A DNA stretch of 64,000 nt from Burkholderiales bacterium (GTDB lineage Bacteria > Pseudomonadota > Gammaproteobacteria > Burkholderiales > Burkholderiaceae_C): positions 1 to 64,000 of the forward strand of contig RXJW01000036.1 in the NCBI GenBank assembly GCA_003963005.1. Reading direction: 5' to 3'. This document shows positions 9,900-17,999 of the stretch, piece by piece. How positions within the stretch are numbered: position 1 is the stretch's first letter; every line of letters starts with the position of its first letter. The notes beneath the pieces are model-generated. The model did not search any database. It saw only the letters and a program-made list of their open reading frames with translations, and was not told the DNA's origin. The position numbers and the translations under genes are program-made.

Positions 9900-11093
9900 A
9901 TGAAGTTGATCGCCCGTTGTGCCGCCCGTGCGGCCCTGTCACTTGCCCTGCCCCTGCTGGCGTTGCCAGCCCTGTCCCAGACACTGAGCTACCTCGGCCA
10001 GCAGATCGTCCCGACCACCGCCAGCTTTCGGGGCGTGCTCGTGGGAGGCCTGTCGAGCATCGATTACGTGCCGTCGACGGGCCGCTACCTGGCCATCAGC
10101 GACGACCGCAGCGATCGAGGCCCGGCCCGCTTCTACGAACTGGCCCTGGACCTGAGCAAATTCCGCCGCAGTGCCACGCCGGGCGACGCGGGCGTCACCT
10201 GGGTCAACATGACCACCATCCTCGATCTCGACGGCAAGCCCTTCGAGCGCAACATGGTGGACCCCGAAAGCCTGCGGCTGGATGCCAGGCGCAACCTGAT
10301 CTACTGGAGCAACGAGGGGCAGCGCAGCAGCCAGGGATTTCAGAATCCCACGGTGCGCCGCATGACGCTGGACGGCAAACCCGCCGGCGAATTCCCAGTG
10401 CCGCACTACTACAACCCCAGCGGGAGCAACGGCGGCCTGGCTGCGGGCGACATGGGCGTCTACAACAACCTCGCCTTCGAGAGCGTGGCCATCACGCCGG
10501 ATGGCAAGACGCTGTGGACGATGACCGAGAACGGCCTCGCGCAGGACAGCCTCCCCAGCGCCGTCGGCCGTGGCACACGGGCGCGCATGCTGTCGTTCGA
10601 CCTGGACACCGGCAAGGCGGGCGCCGAATACGTGTACGACGTGGCGCCAGTGCCCTTCCCGCCGGCCAAGTCGGGCGACTTCGCCACCAATGGCGTGCCC
10701 GACATGCTGGCGCTGTCCGACCATGAATTCATCGTCATCGAACGTGCCTACGCGGTCGGCGCCACCACGCCCGGCATTGCCGCGCTGACCAAGCAGCCCA
10801 CCAGCAACACGATCAAGCTCTTCCTGATCGACACCCGCGGTGCGACCGACGTGTCGGGCTGGCCGACGATCAGGGGCCGTGAGCTCACGCCGGTCAAGCG
10901 CACGATGCTGCTGGACCTGTCCTCTCTGAAGAACGACGACGGCAGCGTGCTCGCGCTGGACAACATCGAGGGCATCACCTTCGGCCCGGTCGTGGACGGC
11001 AAGCGCACGCTGATCCTCGTCTCGGACAACAACTTCAATCCGGCCCAGTTCACGCAGTTCGTCGCACTCACGGTCGACGGCCCGCTGCCCTGA
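9900..11093 (+). CDS. Secreted esterase-like (phytase-like beta-propeller) protein
   Basis: This 397-residue protein has a clear Sec signal peptide (basic KLIARCAAR, a Leu/Ala core, cleavage after about ALSQ). The rest fits the esterase-like activity of phytase family: GGLSSIDYVPSTGRYLAISDDR, then a strand with DPESLRLD, VAITPDGKTLWTMTENG and DNIEGITFGP, all propeller blade signatures with acidic, probably calcium-binding, residues. It should act in the periplasm or outside the cell, most likely on a phosphate ester, but the substrate is unknown. The ATG at 9900 has AGG six bases upstream; the ATG at 9894 is the alternative. Confidence 0.87.
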   Translation: MKLIARCAARAALSLALPLLALPALSQTLSYLGQQIVPTTASFRGVLVGGLSSIDYVPSTGRYLAISDDRSDRGPARFYELALDLSKFRRSATPGDAGVTWVNMTTILDLDGKPFERNMVDPESLRLDARRNLIYWSNEGQRSSQGFQNPTVRRMTLDGKPAGEFPVPHYYNPSGSNGGLAAGDMGVYNNLAFESVAITPDGKTLWTMTENGLAQDSLPSAVGRGTRARMLSFDLDTGKAGAEYVYDVAPVPFPPAKSGDFATNGVPDMLALSDHEFIVIERAYAVGATTPGIAALTKQPTSNTIKLFLIDTRGATDVSGWPTIRGRELTPVKRTMLLDLSSLKNDDGSVLALDNIEGITFGPVVDGKRTLILVSDNNFNPAQFTQFVALTVDGPLP

Positions 11094-11098
11094 CCACC

Positions 11099-11986
11099 AT
11101 GCAGGCCGTGCCCTGGCGGGCCTACGCGCTGCTGGCGGCCAGCACCAGCCTGGTGGGCAGCTACGTCGGCTTGTCCAAGCTGCTGGTGGCGGTGTTCCCC
11201 GTGTTCCTGCTGGCGGGGCTGCGCTTCGGCCTGGCGGCGCTGCTGATGCTGCCGTGGCTGAAGAAGCCGGCGGACGAAGCGCCGCTGGATGGCCGGGCCC
11301 GGCTGCTGCTCTTCCTCGAATCCTTCCTCGGGAACTTCCTGTTCTCGATCTGCATGCTGTTCGGGCTGCGGCAGAGTTCGGCCGTGGTGGCGGGCGTGAT
11401 CATGGCGGGCATCCCGGCCGCGGTGGCGTTGTTGAGCTGGGCCTTCCTGCGGGAGCGGCCGAGCGGCCGGGTGCTCGGGGGCATCGCCTGTGCCGTCGGT
11501 GGCATCGCCCTCGTGGCGACCGGCAAGCAAGGCGGCGCCGAGACCACGCTGGTCGGCGCCCTGCTGCTGCTGGCCGCGGTGTTCTGCGAGGGCTGTTATG
11601 TCGTCATCGGCAAGACCCTCACCGCCGGGCTCGGCCCGCGCCGCATCAGCGCACTGATCAACCTGTGGGGCCTGGCGCTGGTGTCCCCGCTGGCGGTCTG
11701 GCAGGGCCTGGGTTTTGATTTCGCCGCGCCGCGGCTGCAAGACTGGGGCCTGCTGGCCTACTACGCCGCCACGGCGAGTGTCGTGACGGTGTGGCTCTGG
11801 ATGGCCGGGCTCCAGCGCCTGCCAGCCGCGCAGGCCGGCGTGTTCATGGTGTTCCTGCCGATGAGCACGGCACTCGTGGGCCTGCTGCTCGGCGAGAGCC
11901 TGTCGGCGCTGCAGGCGCTCGCCTACGGGCTGGCCCTGTGCGGCGTGCTGCTCGCGACCTGGCCCGGGGCCGCCTCGCGTCGTTAG
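11099..11986 (+). CDS. EamA/DMT family transporter
   Basis: This 295-residue protein has about ten hydrophobic segments and two EamA repeats, with the duplicated pattern AGVIMAGIPAAVALLSWAFLRERPSG in the first half and AGVFMVFLPMSTALVGLLLGESL in the second. It is a different subfamily from the EamA gene at 7.6 kb. The substrate cannot be read from the sequence. It begins only five bases after the stop of the esterase-like gene and is probably on the same transcript. The PIG-L gene follows nine bases later. Confidence 0.88.
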   Translation: MQAVPWRAYALLAASTSLVGSYVGLSKLLVAVFPVFLLAGLRFGLAALLMLPWLKKPADEAPLDGRARLLLFLESFLGNFLFSICMLFGLRQSSAVVAGVIMAGIPAAVALLSWAFLRERPSGRVLGGIACAVGGIALVATGKQGGAETTLVGALLLLAAVFCEGCYVVIGKTLTAGLGPRRISALINLWGLALVSPLAVWQGLGFDFAAPRLQDWGLLAYYAATASVVTVWLWMAGLQRLPAAQAGVFMVFLPMSTALVGLLLGESLSALQALAYGLALCGVLLATWPGAASRR

Positions 11987-11995
11987 GATGCCGGC

Positions 11996-12847
11996 ATGTC
12001 CCTGGATGCCGACCTCGCCCGCTGGCGCGAGCACCTGACCCGTTTTGCCGCCCTGCTCGGCAACCCGCCCGACCGCGCCACGTCGCCGCAGCCGGAGTCC
12101 GCCCCGGGCCACTGCCTCGTGCTGGCGCCCCATCCCGACGACGAATGCATCGTCGGCGCGCTGCCGCTGCGCCTGCGGCAGGAGGCTGGCTGGCGCGTGA
12201 CCAACGTGGCCGTGACCCTGGGCAGCAACCCCGAGCGGCAGGCGGGCCGATGGGCCGAACTGCAGGCCGCCTGCGCCGTGCTCGGCTTCGACTGCATCCG
12301 CGCCGGCGGTGAGGGCCTGGCGGACGTGCGGGCCGACACGGCGGATCGTGCGCCGGCGCTCTGGGCCGCGCACGTGCGCAGCGTCGCCGCGCTGCTGGCT
12401 CGAGAGCGCCCGTCGCTCATGCTCGTGCCTCACCTGCTGGACGACAACCCCAGCCACCGCGGCACCTACCGGCTGGTGGCCGACGCCCTGTCCGTCGCCC
12501 GGCTGGACACGGTGGTGGCGCACACCGAGTTCTGGTCGTCGCAGGCGTTGCCCAACACGCTCGTCCAGACCAACATCGCCGACACGGCGCGCCTGATCAC
12601 GGCGCTGGAGCGCCATGTGGGCGAGGTCGAGCGCAATCCGTACCACCTGCGGCTGCCCGCCTTCCTGGCGGACTCTGTGCGCCGCGGCGGCGAGTTGGTG
12701 CTCGGCGCGGGCGAGGCCCCGCCCGACTTCGCCTTCGCCACCCTTTACCGCCTGGTCGCCTACCGCGCCGGCCAGCCCGTGGCCGAATTGCCGCGCCGCG
12801 TCTACCCGGCCGATCTGGCCCTGTCTTCAGCCCTGCTCACGCCATGA
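11996..12847 (+). CDS. PIG-L family deacetylase
   Basis: This 283-residue cytoplasmic enzyme carries the zinc-binding motif of the LmbE/PIG-L family, HPDDE in LVLAPHPDDECIVGA (about residues 43-47), where His and Asp bind zinc and the second Asp acts as base. The downstream VPHLLDDNPSHRGTY supplies the third ligand, H in NPSHRG. These enzymes remove acetyl groups from N-acetyl sugars or related compounds. The stop overlaps the start of the aspartoacylase-like gene (ATGA), so both probably act on the same pathway, which I cannot name. Confidence 0.88.
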   Translation: MSLDADLARWREHLTRFAALLGNPPDRATSPQPESAPGHCLVLAPHPDDECIVGALPLRLRQEAGWRVTNVAVTLGSNPERQAGRWAELQAACAVLGFDCIRAGGEGLADVRADTADRAPALWAAHVRSVAALLARERPSLMLVPHLLDDNPSHRGTYRLVADALSVARLDTVVAHTEFWSSQALPNTLVQTNIADTARLITALERHVGEVERNPYHLRLPAFLADSVRRGGELVLGAGEAPPDFAFATLYRLVAYRAGQPVAELPRRVYPADLALSSALLTP

Positions 12848-13824
12848 CTGCCACGTCCCATCTCCGCGTCCACCAGTTCGCCGGCCTGACGCCCGGCCCT
12901 CGCCTGCTCGTGACCGGCGCCGTCCACGGCAACGAGGTGCATGGCACGCAGGCGCTGGCCGAGATCATTCGCCAGCTCGATGCCGGCGAGCTGACACTGC
13001 AGCGAGGCACGCTCACCTGCGTGCCGATCGTCAACCCGCTCGCCCACCAGCTCAACCGCCGCGAGGGCGACCGCAACCTCAACCGCAACTTGCGCCCGCC
13101 CGTCATCGCGCATGACTACGAGGACCGCATCGCCCGCGTGCTCTGCCCGCTGATCGCGCAGCACGACGGCATCCTCGATCTGCACAGCTTCCAGGGCAAC
13201 GGCGCGGCCTTCGCGATGATCGGGCCGCGCAACAACACCGGCGAGCTGGAGCCCTTCTCGCAGGAGGCGACCGAGTCCGCGCTGGCGGCCCGGCTGGGGG
13301 TGGGCCGCATCGTCGAAGGCTGGCTGTCGACCTACGCGCTCGGCCTGCAGCGGCGCCAGCAGCGCGAGCACGACGGCTCCCGCCGCGCGAGCCTCATCAG
13401 CGATCCCCACTACGGCGTGGGCACCACCGAGTACATGCGCTCCACCGGCGGCTGGGCCATCACGCTGGAATGCGGCCAGCATCTGGACCCGAACGGCCCG
13501 CAGGTGGCGCGCCTGGCCATCCTGCGCACGCTGGTGTTCCTCGGCATGCTGGACGAGAGCGCCGTCGAACCCCACCGCCCCGTGCAGCCGCCCGAAGTGC
13601 TGCAGCTCTACGACGTCATCGACCGCGAGGACCTGGGCGACCAGTTCGCCCGCGAGTGGGCCAGCTTCGACCCCATCGCCCAGGGCCAGACCATCGGCAC
13701 CCGCGCCAGCGGTGAGGCGGTGGTGGCGCCGAGCGAAGGCCGCATCGTGTTCCCGAACGTGAAGTCGCAGCCGGGCACCGAATGGTTCTACCTGGCCCGG
13801 CCGAGCGATCGGCAACTGGGCTGA
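12844..13824 (+). CDS. Succinylglutamate desuccinylase/aspartoacylase family protein (M14-like)
   Basis: This 326-residue protein matches the zinc-dependent aspartoacylase/AstE family. The HxxE metal motif is seen in TGAVHGNEVHGTQAL (about residues 29-32), the substrate-binding NRREGDRNLNRN follows, and DLHSF (about 115) provides the second zinc histidine. GWAITLECGQH contains the catalytic Glu. The C-terminal part is a beta domain (APSEGRIVFPNVKSQPG) typical of the family. It overlaps the PIG-L deacetylase gene by four bases, so two metallohydrolases are made together. The natural amide substrate is unknown. Confidence 0.87.
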   Translation: MTATSHLRVHQFAGLTPGPRLLVTGAVHGNEVHGTQALAEIIRQLDAGELTLQRGTLTCVPIVNPLAHQLNRREGDRNLNRNLRPPVIAHDYEDRIARVLCPLIAQHDGILDLHSFQGNGAAFAMIGPRNNTGELEPFSQEATESALAARLGVGRIVEGWLSTYALGLQRRQQREHDGSRRASLISDPHYGVGTTEYMRSTGGWAITLECGQHLDPNGPQVARLAILRTLVFLGMLDESAVEPHRPVQPPEVLQLYDVIDREDLGDQFAREWASFDPIAQGQTIGTRASGEAVVAPSEGRIVFPNVKSQPGTEWFYLARPSDRQLG

Positions 13825-13837
13825 CCGGCACCCCCGC

Positions 13838-14344
13838 ATGAGCGACGCCGCCAGCCCGCGCCCCGCCGGCCGCCGCCTGTGGCGGGTGGTCTTCAAGGTG
13901 CTGCACGAGGTGGCCTCGATCGGCTTCGGTGGCGGGCTGGCGGCCTGCCTGCTGATCAACGGGCTGGCCGATCGCTCGTCGCCCGAGGCCTTCGCCACCG
14001 CACGGCAGGCCTTCTCGATGATCGCGACCTACCTGCTGGTGCCGTCGATGGCCGTGGTCGTCGTGAGCGGGCTGCTGGCCATCGCCGCCACTCGAGGCTA
14101 CATGGACGCCGGCTGGGCCTGGCTCAAGGCCTTGCTGGGCATCACGGTCTTCGAGGCGACGTTCATGGTGGTCGGCTCCAGCAGCCGCCACGCCGAAATG
14201 CTGGCCGCGGTGACCCGCGATCCGGCCGCCCTGGACGCCCTGCTCCGGTCCGAGCGCCACACAATCCTGCTGCTGATCGTGCTGAGCATCGTCAACGTGG
14301 TGCTGGCGGTGTGGCGTCCTCGGTTGACGTACCGGGTTCGCTGA
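13838..14344 (+). CDS. DUF2269-like integral membrane protein
   Basis: This 168-residue protein has four hydrophobic segments: about 28-45, 65-85, 95-115 and 140-158. The pattern VLHEVASIGFGGGLAACLLI at the first segment and YLLVPSMAVVVVSGL at the second resembles DUF2269 and related small membrane proteins; a His in the first segment may matter. No enzymatic motif is seen. It starts 14 bases after the aspartoacylase-like gene and may end that operon. The gene stops just before the remains of a toxin-antitoxin pair on the other strand. Confidence 0.72.
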   Translation: MSDAASPRPAGRRLWRVVFKVLHEVASIGFGGGLAACLLINGLADRSSPEAFATARQAFSMIATYLLVPSMAVVVVSGLLAIAATRGYMDAGWAWLKALLGITVFEATFMVVGSSSRHAEMLAAVTRDPAALDALLRSERHTILLLIVLSIVNVVLAVWRPRLTYRVR

Positions 14345-14356
14345 GCGCTGCCGTCA

Positions 14357-14466
14357 TCACCGCGCGCGCCAGTACCCGGGCCTGCGGCCATGCCGAACTG
14401 ATCACGGCAGTATTCGGTGGCCTTTGCCAGCTCCGCTGCAGCCTCCGGCGCAAGGACAAACGTCAC
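14357..14466 (-). pseudogene. Remnant of a RelE/ParE-type toxin gene with internal deletion
   Basis: On the minus strand a GTG at 14466 opens a frame reading TFVLAPEAAAELAKATEY, which is how many ParE/RelE-family toxins start. About 25 codons later the frame loses resemblance, but the other frame just downstream reads HGRRPGYWRAR and a stop at 14357, which is the usual end of the same family. A normal toxin is about 95 residues; here only the two ends remain, so roughly 60 codons from the middle are gone and the ends are out of frame. The GTG overlaps the end of the antitoxin remnant (GTGA), the normal operon layout. Confidence 0.78.
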
Positions 14467-14688
14467 TTCAGCTGCGCACGGATCCGCGCGAGGGCCTGCT
14501 CACCATCCAGCCACTGCCGGGGGGCCCGCGGCCAGGCGCCGCTCGCGGCGATCAGCCTCGTTGGCCCAGGCCTCCTCCCAGGCCGGGTCGTGGCCGAGGC
14601 TGACCAGCAGCTTGTCCACGAGGCGGGAGCGATCAGCCTGCGACAAGCTCAGCAGCTCGGCCTCCAGGACCTCGATCGGAATGCTCAT
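14463..14688 (-). pseudogene. Frameshifted addiction-module antitoxin gene
   Basis: Minus-strand ATG 14688 starts MSIPIEVLEAELLSLSQADR, followed by LVDKLLVSLGHDPAWEEAWANEADRRERRL, which is the addiction-module antitoxin family that partners RelE/ParE-type toxins. The frame then runs into a stop after LAAGPPAVAGW at 14500. Shifting the frame at the run of C bases near 14519-14525 restores QWLDGEQALARIRAQLK and a stop at 14463 that overlaps the toxin start. So a one-base indel has broken an otherwise normal gene of about 74 codons. Sequencing error at the homopolymer is the main alternative, but the toxin is damaged as well. Confidence 0.82.
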
Positions 14689-14736
14689 CGAGGACCTCCA
14701 ACATTCTGCGCGCTAGCATGCCACAGCCAACGGCGC

Positions 14737-15366
14737 TCAAGCCATGGTCCCACGCGCCTGCATCGCATCCCGCCACCTCAGCAGATGCGCATGCTGCTCA
14801 CCCGGCCTCACCTTCACGGCGCGGGCGAAGTCCACCGCCACGACGGCCGTGATGTCGGCCACGCTGAACTGGCCTGCGGCGATGAAATCGCGCCCCGCCA
14901 GCCGGGCGTTCAAGGTGTCCAGGAAATGCTGCAGCCTCGCCAGGCCGCGCTCGGCCAGCGCCGGGATCTGGGCATAGTCCACCGGCCCCGGCAGCGCCCG
15001 GCCTGCCATCGCCGGGCTGCTGTTGCGCAGGGCCTCCGCAATCGCCATCAGGCCCTCGAACTCGATGCGCCATTGCCAGGCGGCGATCTCGGCCTTGTCC
15101 AGCGCGGTGCGCCCGAGCAGCGGCGGCTCCGGGTAGCGCGCCTCCAGGTAGGCGGCGATGCCCGCGTTGTCGGTCAGCACCGCACCTTCCTCGGTCACGA
15201 GCGCCGGCACCGTGCACTGCGGGTTGATGCGCCGGTAGGCGTCGCCCAGCTGCTCACCGCTGCGCAGGTCCACCTGCACGGTCTCGTGCGCGATGCCCTT
15301 CTCGGCCAGGAAGATCCGCGCCCGGCGCGGGCTCGGCGCGGTGGCGCAGTCGTAGAGCGTGATCAT
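14737..15366 (-). CDS. Glutathione S-transferase family protein
   Basis: This 209-residue protein has a thioredoxin-like N-terminal domain (ITLYDCATAPSPRRARIFLAEKGI, about 2-25), the cis-proline region NPQCTVPALVTEEG and the glutathione-contacting LTDNAGIAAYLE, then an all-helical C-terminal domain. This is the cytosolic GST fold. The likely catalytic residue near the N-terminus is a Ser or Cys in the CATAPSPR segment; no typical Tyr is in place. It is the second gene of an operon: its start overlaps the stop of the YghU-like gene by four bases. The substrate is unknown. Confidence 0.9.
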   Translation of the reverse strand: MITLYDCATAPSPRRARIFLAEKGIAHETVQVDLRSGEQLGDAYRRINPQCTVPALVTEEGAVLTDNAGIAAYLEARYPEPPLLGRTALDKAEIAAWQWRIEFEGLMAIAEALRNSSPAMAGRALPGPVDYAQIPALAERGLARLQHFLDTLNARLAGRDFIAAGQFSVADITAVVAVDFARAVKVRPGEQHAHLLRWRDAMQARGTMA

Positions 15367-16226
15367 GGGGCGAGCTTGTCCTGCGTGCGGGTGTCGAAAT
15401 CGCTGGCGTCGTGGCGCTCGTGCAGCTGCGTGGACGGGTCGCCGAACACGCGGTTGACCTTGCGGCCGCGCTGCACCGCCGGGCGCTGGGCGATCTCGTC
15501 GGCCCAGCGGATGACGTGCGTGTACTCGTGCACCGACAGGAACTCGCCCGCCCCGTAGAGCTGCCCCTTGGACAGCGCGCCGTACCAGGGCCACGTGGCC
15601 ATGTCGGCGATCGTGTACTCGTCGCCCGCCAGAAAGCGCCGCTCGGCCAGCAGCCGGTTCAGCACGTCCATCTGGCGCTTGACCTCCATCGCATAGCGGT
15701 TGATCGGGTACGCCAGCTTCTCGGGCGCGTAGGCGTAGAAGTGGCCGAAACCGCCGCCGAGGAAAGGCGCGCTGCCCATCTGCCAGAACAGCCAGCTCAG
15801 CGTCTCCGCTCGTGCGGCGCCGCCAGCAGGCAGGAAGGCGCCGCCGAACTTCTCCGAGAGGTACATCAGGATCGCGCCCGACTCGAACACCCGCACCGGC
15901 TCCGGCCCGCTGCGGTCCAGCAGCGCGGGGATCTTGGAGTTCGGGTTGACCGCGACAAACCCGCTGCCGAACTGCTGCCCCTCGTTGATGCGCACGAGCC
16001 AGGCGTCGTACTCGGCCCCGGTGTGGCCGAGTGCGAGCAGTTCCTCCAGCATGACGGTCACCTTGACGCCGTTGGGCGTGCCCAGCGAGTAGAGCTGCAG
16101 CGGATGTCGTCCCACGGGCAGTTCGTGCTCGTGCGTGGCGCCGGCGATCGGGCGATTGATGTTGGCGAACTGGCCGCCGCTGGCCTGGTTCCAGGTCCAG
16201 ACCTGGGGCGGGGTGTACTCGGACAT
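15363..16226 (-). CDS. yghU: YghU-like glutathione-dependent disulfide-bond oxidoreductase
   Basis: This 287-residue protein matches the nu-class GST family of YghU. Signs are the N-terminal PPQVWTWNQASGGQFANINRP extension, the HPLQLYSLGTPNGVKVTVMLEE strand with the conserved TPNG site that binds the two glutathiones, and the C-terminal helical domain with GEFLSVHEYTHVIRW. Family members bind glutathione disulfide and reduce disulfides of small organic molecules. It is the first gene of a two-gene GST operon and diverges from the DsbA-like gene; the 84 bases at 16227-16310 hold both promoters. Confidence 0.92.
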   Translation of the reverse strand: MSEYTPPQVWTWNQASGGQFANINRPIAGATHEHELPVGRHPLQLYSLGTPNGVKVTVMLEELLALGHTGAEYDAWLVRINEGQQFGSGFVAVNPNSKIPALLDRSGPEPVRVFESGAILMYLSEKFGGAFLPAGGAARAETLSWLFWQMGSAPFLGGGFGHFYAYAPEKLAYPINRYAMEVKRQMDVLNRLLAERRFLAGDEYTIADMATWPWYGALSKGQLYGAGEFLSVHEYTHVIRWADEIAQRPAVQRGRKVNRVFGDPSTQLHERHDASDFDTRTQDKLAP

Positions 16227-16310
16227 GAGATGGAGGAAAGGGCTTGAACCCGTGAACGGTAGCGCAATCCGGCAAGTCCCCACGCGGCACGAACCGCGAC
16301 AATCCGGGGC

Positions 16311-16955
16311 ATGCGCATCGACTTCATCTCCGACATCGTCTGCCCCTGGTGTGCCATCGGGCTGTACTCGCTCGAGGCCGCCGCCGCCCGCATCCCGGGC
16401 CTGACGCTGGACCTGCATTTCCACCCCTTCGAGCTGAACCCCCGCATGGGTCCGCAGGGTCAGGACATCGAGGAACACCTCGCGGAGAAATACGGCGCCA
16501 GCCCCGCCGCGCTGGCGGGCACCCGGCAGGCCATCCGCGAGCGCGGCGAGGCCCTGGGCTTCGAGTTCCGCATGGAAGCCCGCAGCCGCATCTACAACAC
16601 CCGCGATGCGCACCGCCTGCTGCACTGGGTCGACGAGGCCCACGGCGGCACGCTGCAGCGTGCGCTGAAGGTGGCACTGCTCAAAGCCTACTTCACCGAA
16701 GGCCGCAACGTCTCCGACCCGGCGGTCCTGCTCGACGTCGCCCGGGCCGTGGGCCTGCCCGAGGCCGACACCCGCGAACTGCTGGCCAGCCGCCGCTACG
16801 ACGCCGAGGTGTCCGCGGCCGAGGACGAGGTGCACCGCCAGGGCATCCACGCCGTGCCCGCCATCGTCGTGGATCAGCGCCACCTGATCCAGGGCGGCCA
16901 GTCGGTCGAGGTGTTCGAGCAGCTGCTGCGTCAGGTGATGACCCAGCCGGCCTGA
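16311..16955 (+). CDS. FrnE/DsbA family thiol oxidoreductase
   Basis: This 214-residue protein starts MRIDFISDIVCPWCAIG, giving a CPWC dithiol site at about residues 11-14 in a thioredoxin fold with a helical insertion. There is no signal peptide, so it is cytoplasmic, as are the FrnE and 2-hydroxychromene-2-carboxylate isomerase-like members of the DsbA superfamily. The HAVPAIVVDQRHLIQGGQS segment near the C-terminus contains the cis-proline. The role is probably redox or isomerisation of a small molecule or protein. It ends 22 bases before a strong hairpin terminator. Confidence 0.9.
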   Translation: MRIDFISDIVCPWCAIGLYSLEAAAARIPGLTLDLHFHPFELNPRMGPQGQDIEEHLAEKYGASPAALAGTRQAIRERGEALGFEFRMEARSRIYNTRDAHRLLHWVDEAHGGTLQRALKVALLKAYFTEGRNVSDPAVLLDVARAVGLPEADTRELLASRRYDAEVSAAEDEVHRQGIHAVPAIVVDQRHLIQGGQSVEVFEQLLRQVMTQPA

Positions 16956-16977
16956 GACAATCCGCCGACGTTTCCCG

Positions 16978-17007
16978 AAAGCCCGCCGCTGGCGGGCTTC
17001 TTGTTTC
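16978..17007 (+). terminator. Rho-independent terminator after the FrnE-like gene
   Basis: GCCCGCC (16981-16987), a GCT loop and GGCGGGC (16991-16997) form a perfect 7-bp GC stem, preceded by AAA and followed by TTCTTGTTT. This is a standard intrinsic terminator and separates the FrnE-like gene from rdgC, whose ATG is 21 bases past the stem. The rdgC promoter must therefore be close to or within this hairpin, or rdgC depends on read-through. Confidence 0.8.
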
Positions 17008-17017
17008 CCGAGCGCCC

Positions 17018-17995
17018 ATGTTCAAGAACCTGATCACCTACCGCATCGGCGAAGGCTGGCAGACCGACGCCCAGCAGCTTGCCGAACAACTCGCCAAGGC
17101 ACCCTTCCTGGCCTGCGCCCCCACCCAACCCCTGGCCGTCGGCTGGGCCCCGCCCCGCGGCATCGAGCACGCGCCCCTCGTCGAGGTCGTCGACGGGCAC
17201 TGGCTGCTCAAGCTCAAGCGCGAACAGCGCCTGCTGCCCTCCTCGGTCGTCAACGAGCGCGTCGAAGAACTCTGCGAGCAGATCGAAGCACAGACCGGCC
17301 GCAAGCCCGGCAAGAAGGCCAAGAAGGAGCTGAAGGAGCAGGCTGCGCACGAGCTGCTGCCGCGCGCCTTCACAAAGACCTCGGCCACCCAGGTCTGGAT
17401 CGCGCCTTCGGCGCGCCTGCTGTTCGTGGACGCCGGCTCCAGCAGCCGCGCCGACGAGGTCATCACCCTGCTCATCCAGGCGAGCCCCGGCCTGAGCCTG
17501 CAGCTCGTGCAGACGGCCGAGAGCCCGGCCGCCTGCATGGCGGCGTGGCTGATGGACGGCGTCACGCCCGAGGGCTTCCAGATCGAGCGCGAATGCGAGC
17601 TCAAGGGCAGCGACGAGCAAAAGCCCGTCGTGCGCTACGCCCGCCACCCGCTGGACATCGACGAGGTCCGCGCCCACCTGACCAGCGGCAAGATGCCCAC
17701 GCGCCTCGCGCTGAGCTGGAACGAACGCGTCGCCTTCACGCTGACCGAGGCGTTCGCGATCAAGAAGATCAGCTTCCTCGACCTGGCCTTCGAAGGCCGG
17801 CCGGACGTCAGCGGCGACGAAGCCTTCGACGCCGACCTGGCACTGGCCACGGGCGAACTGGGCCGGCTGATCCCCGCACTCATCGAGGGCCTGGGCGGCG
17901 AGCACGACTTCGCCGCGGCACCCGCCACAACACCCGCGGCAGCGCCCACCGCACTGCCGACCGAGCCCCTGCCCGAAGGCGCCGCCCCCTGGTGA
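17018..17995 (+). CDS. rdgC: Recombination-associated protein RdgC
   Basis: This 325-residue protein matches RdgC from the first residue (MFKNLITYRIG) through to about residue 300. RdgC forms a ring-shaped dimer that binds double-stranded DNA and limits RecA activity. Family landmarks include GHWLLKLKREQRLLPSSVVNERVEE and LSWNERVAFTLTEAFAIKKISFLD. The C-terminal tail of about 25 residues is Ala/Pro-rich and likely disordered. The gene converges with the TonB-receptor remnant, with only four bases between the stops. Confidence 0.95.
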   Translation: MFKNLITYRIGEGWQTDAQQLAEQLAKAPFLACAPTQPLAVGWAPPRGIEHAPLVEVVDGHWLLKLKREQRLLPSSVVNERVEELCEQIEAQTGRKPGKKAKKELKEQAAHELLPRAFTKTSATQVWIAPSARLLFVDAGSSSRADEVITLLIQASPGLSLQLVQTAESPAACMAAWLMDGVTPEGFQIERECELKGSDEQKPVVRYARHPLDIDEVRAHLTSGKMPTRLALSWNERVAFTLTEAFAIKKISFLDLAFEGRPDVSGDEAFDADLALATGELGRLIPALIEGLGGEHDFAAAPATTPAAAPTALPTEPLPEGAAPW

Positions 17996-17999
17996 CGCG

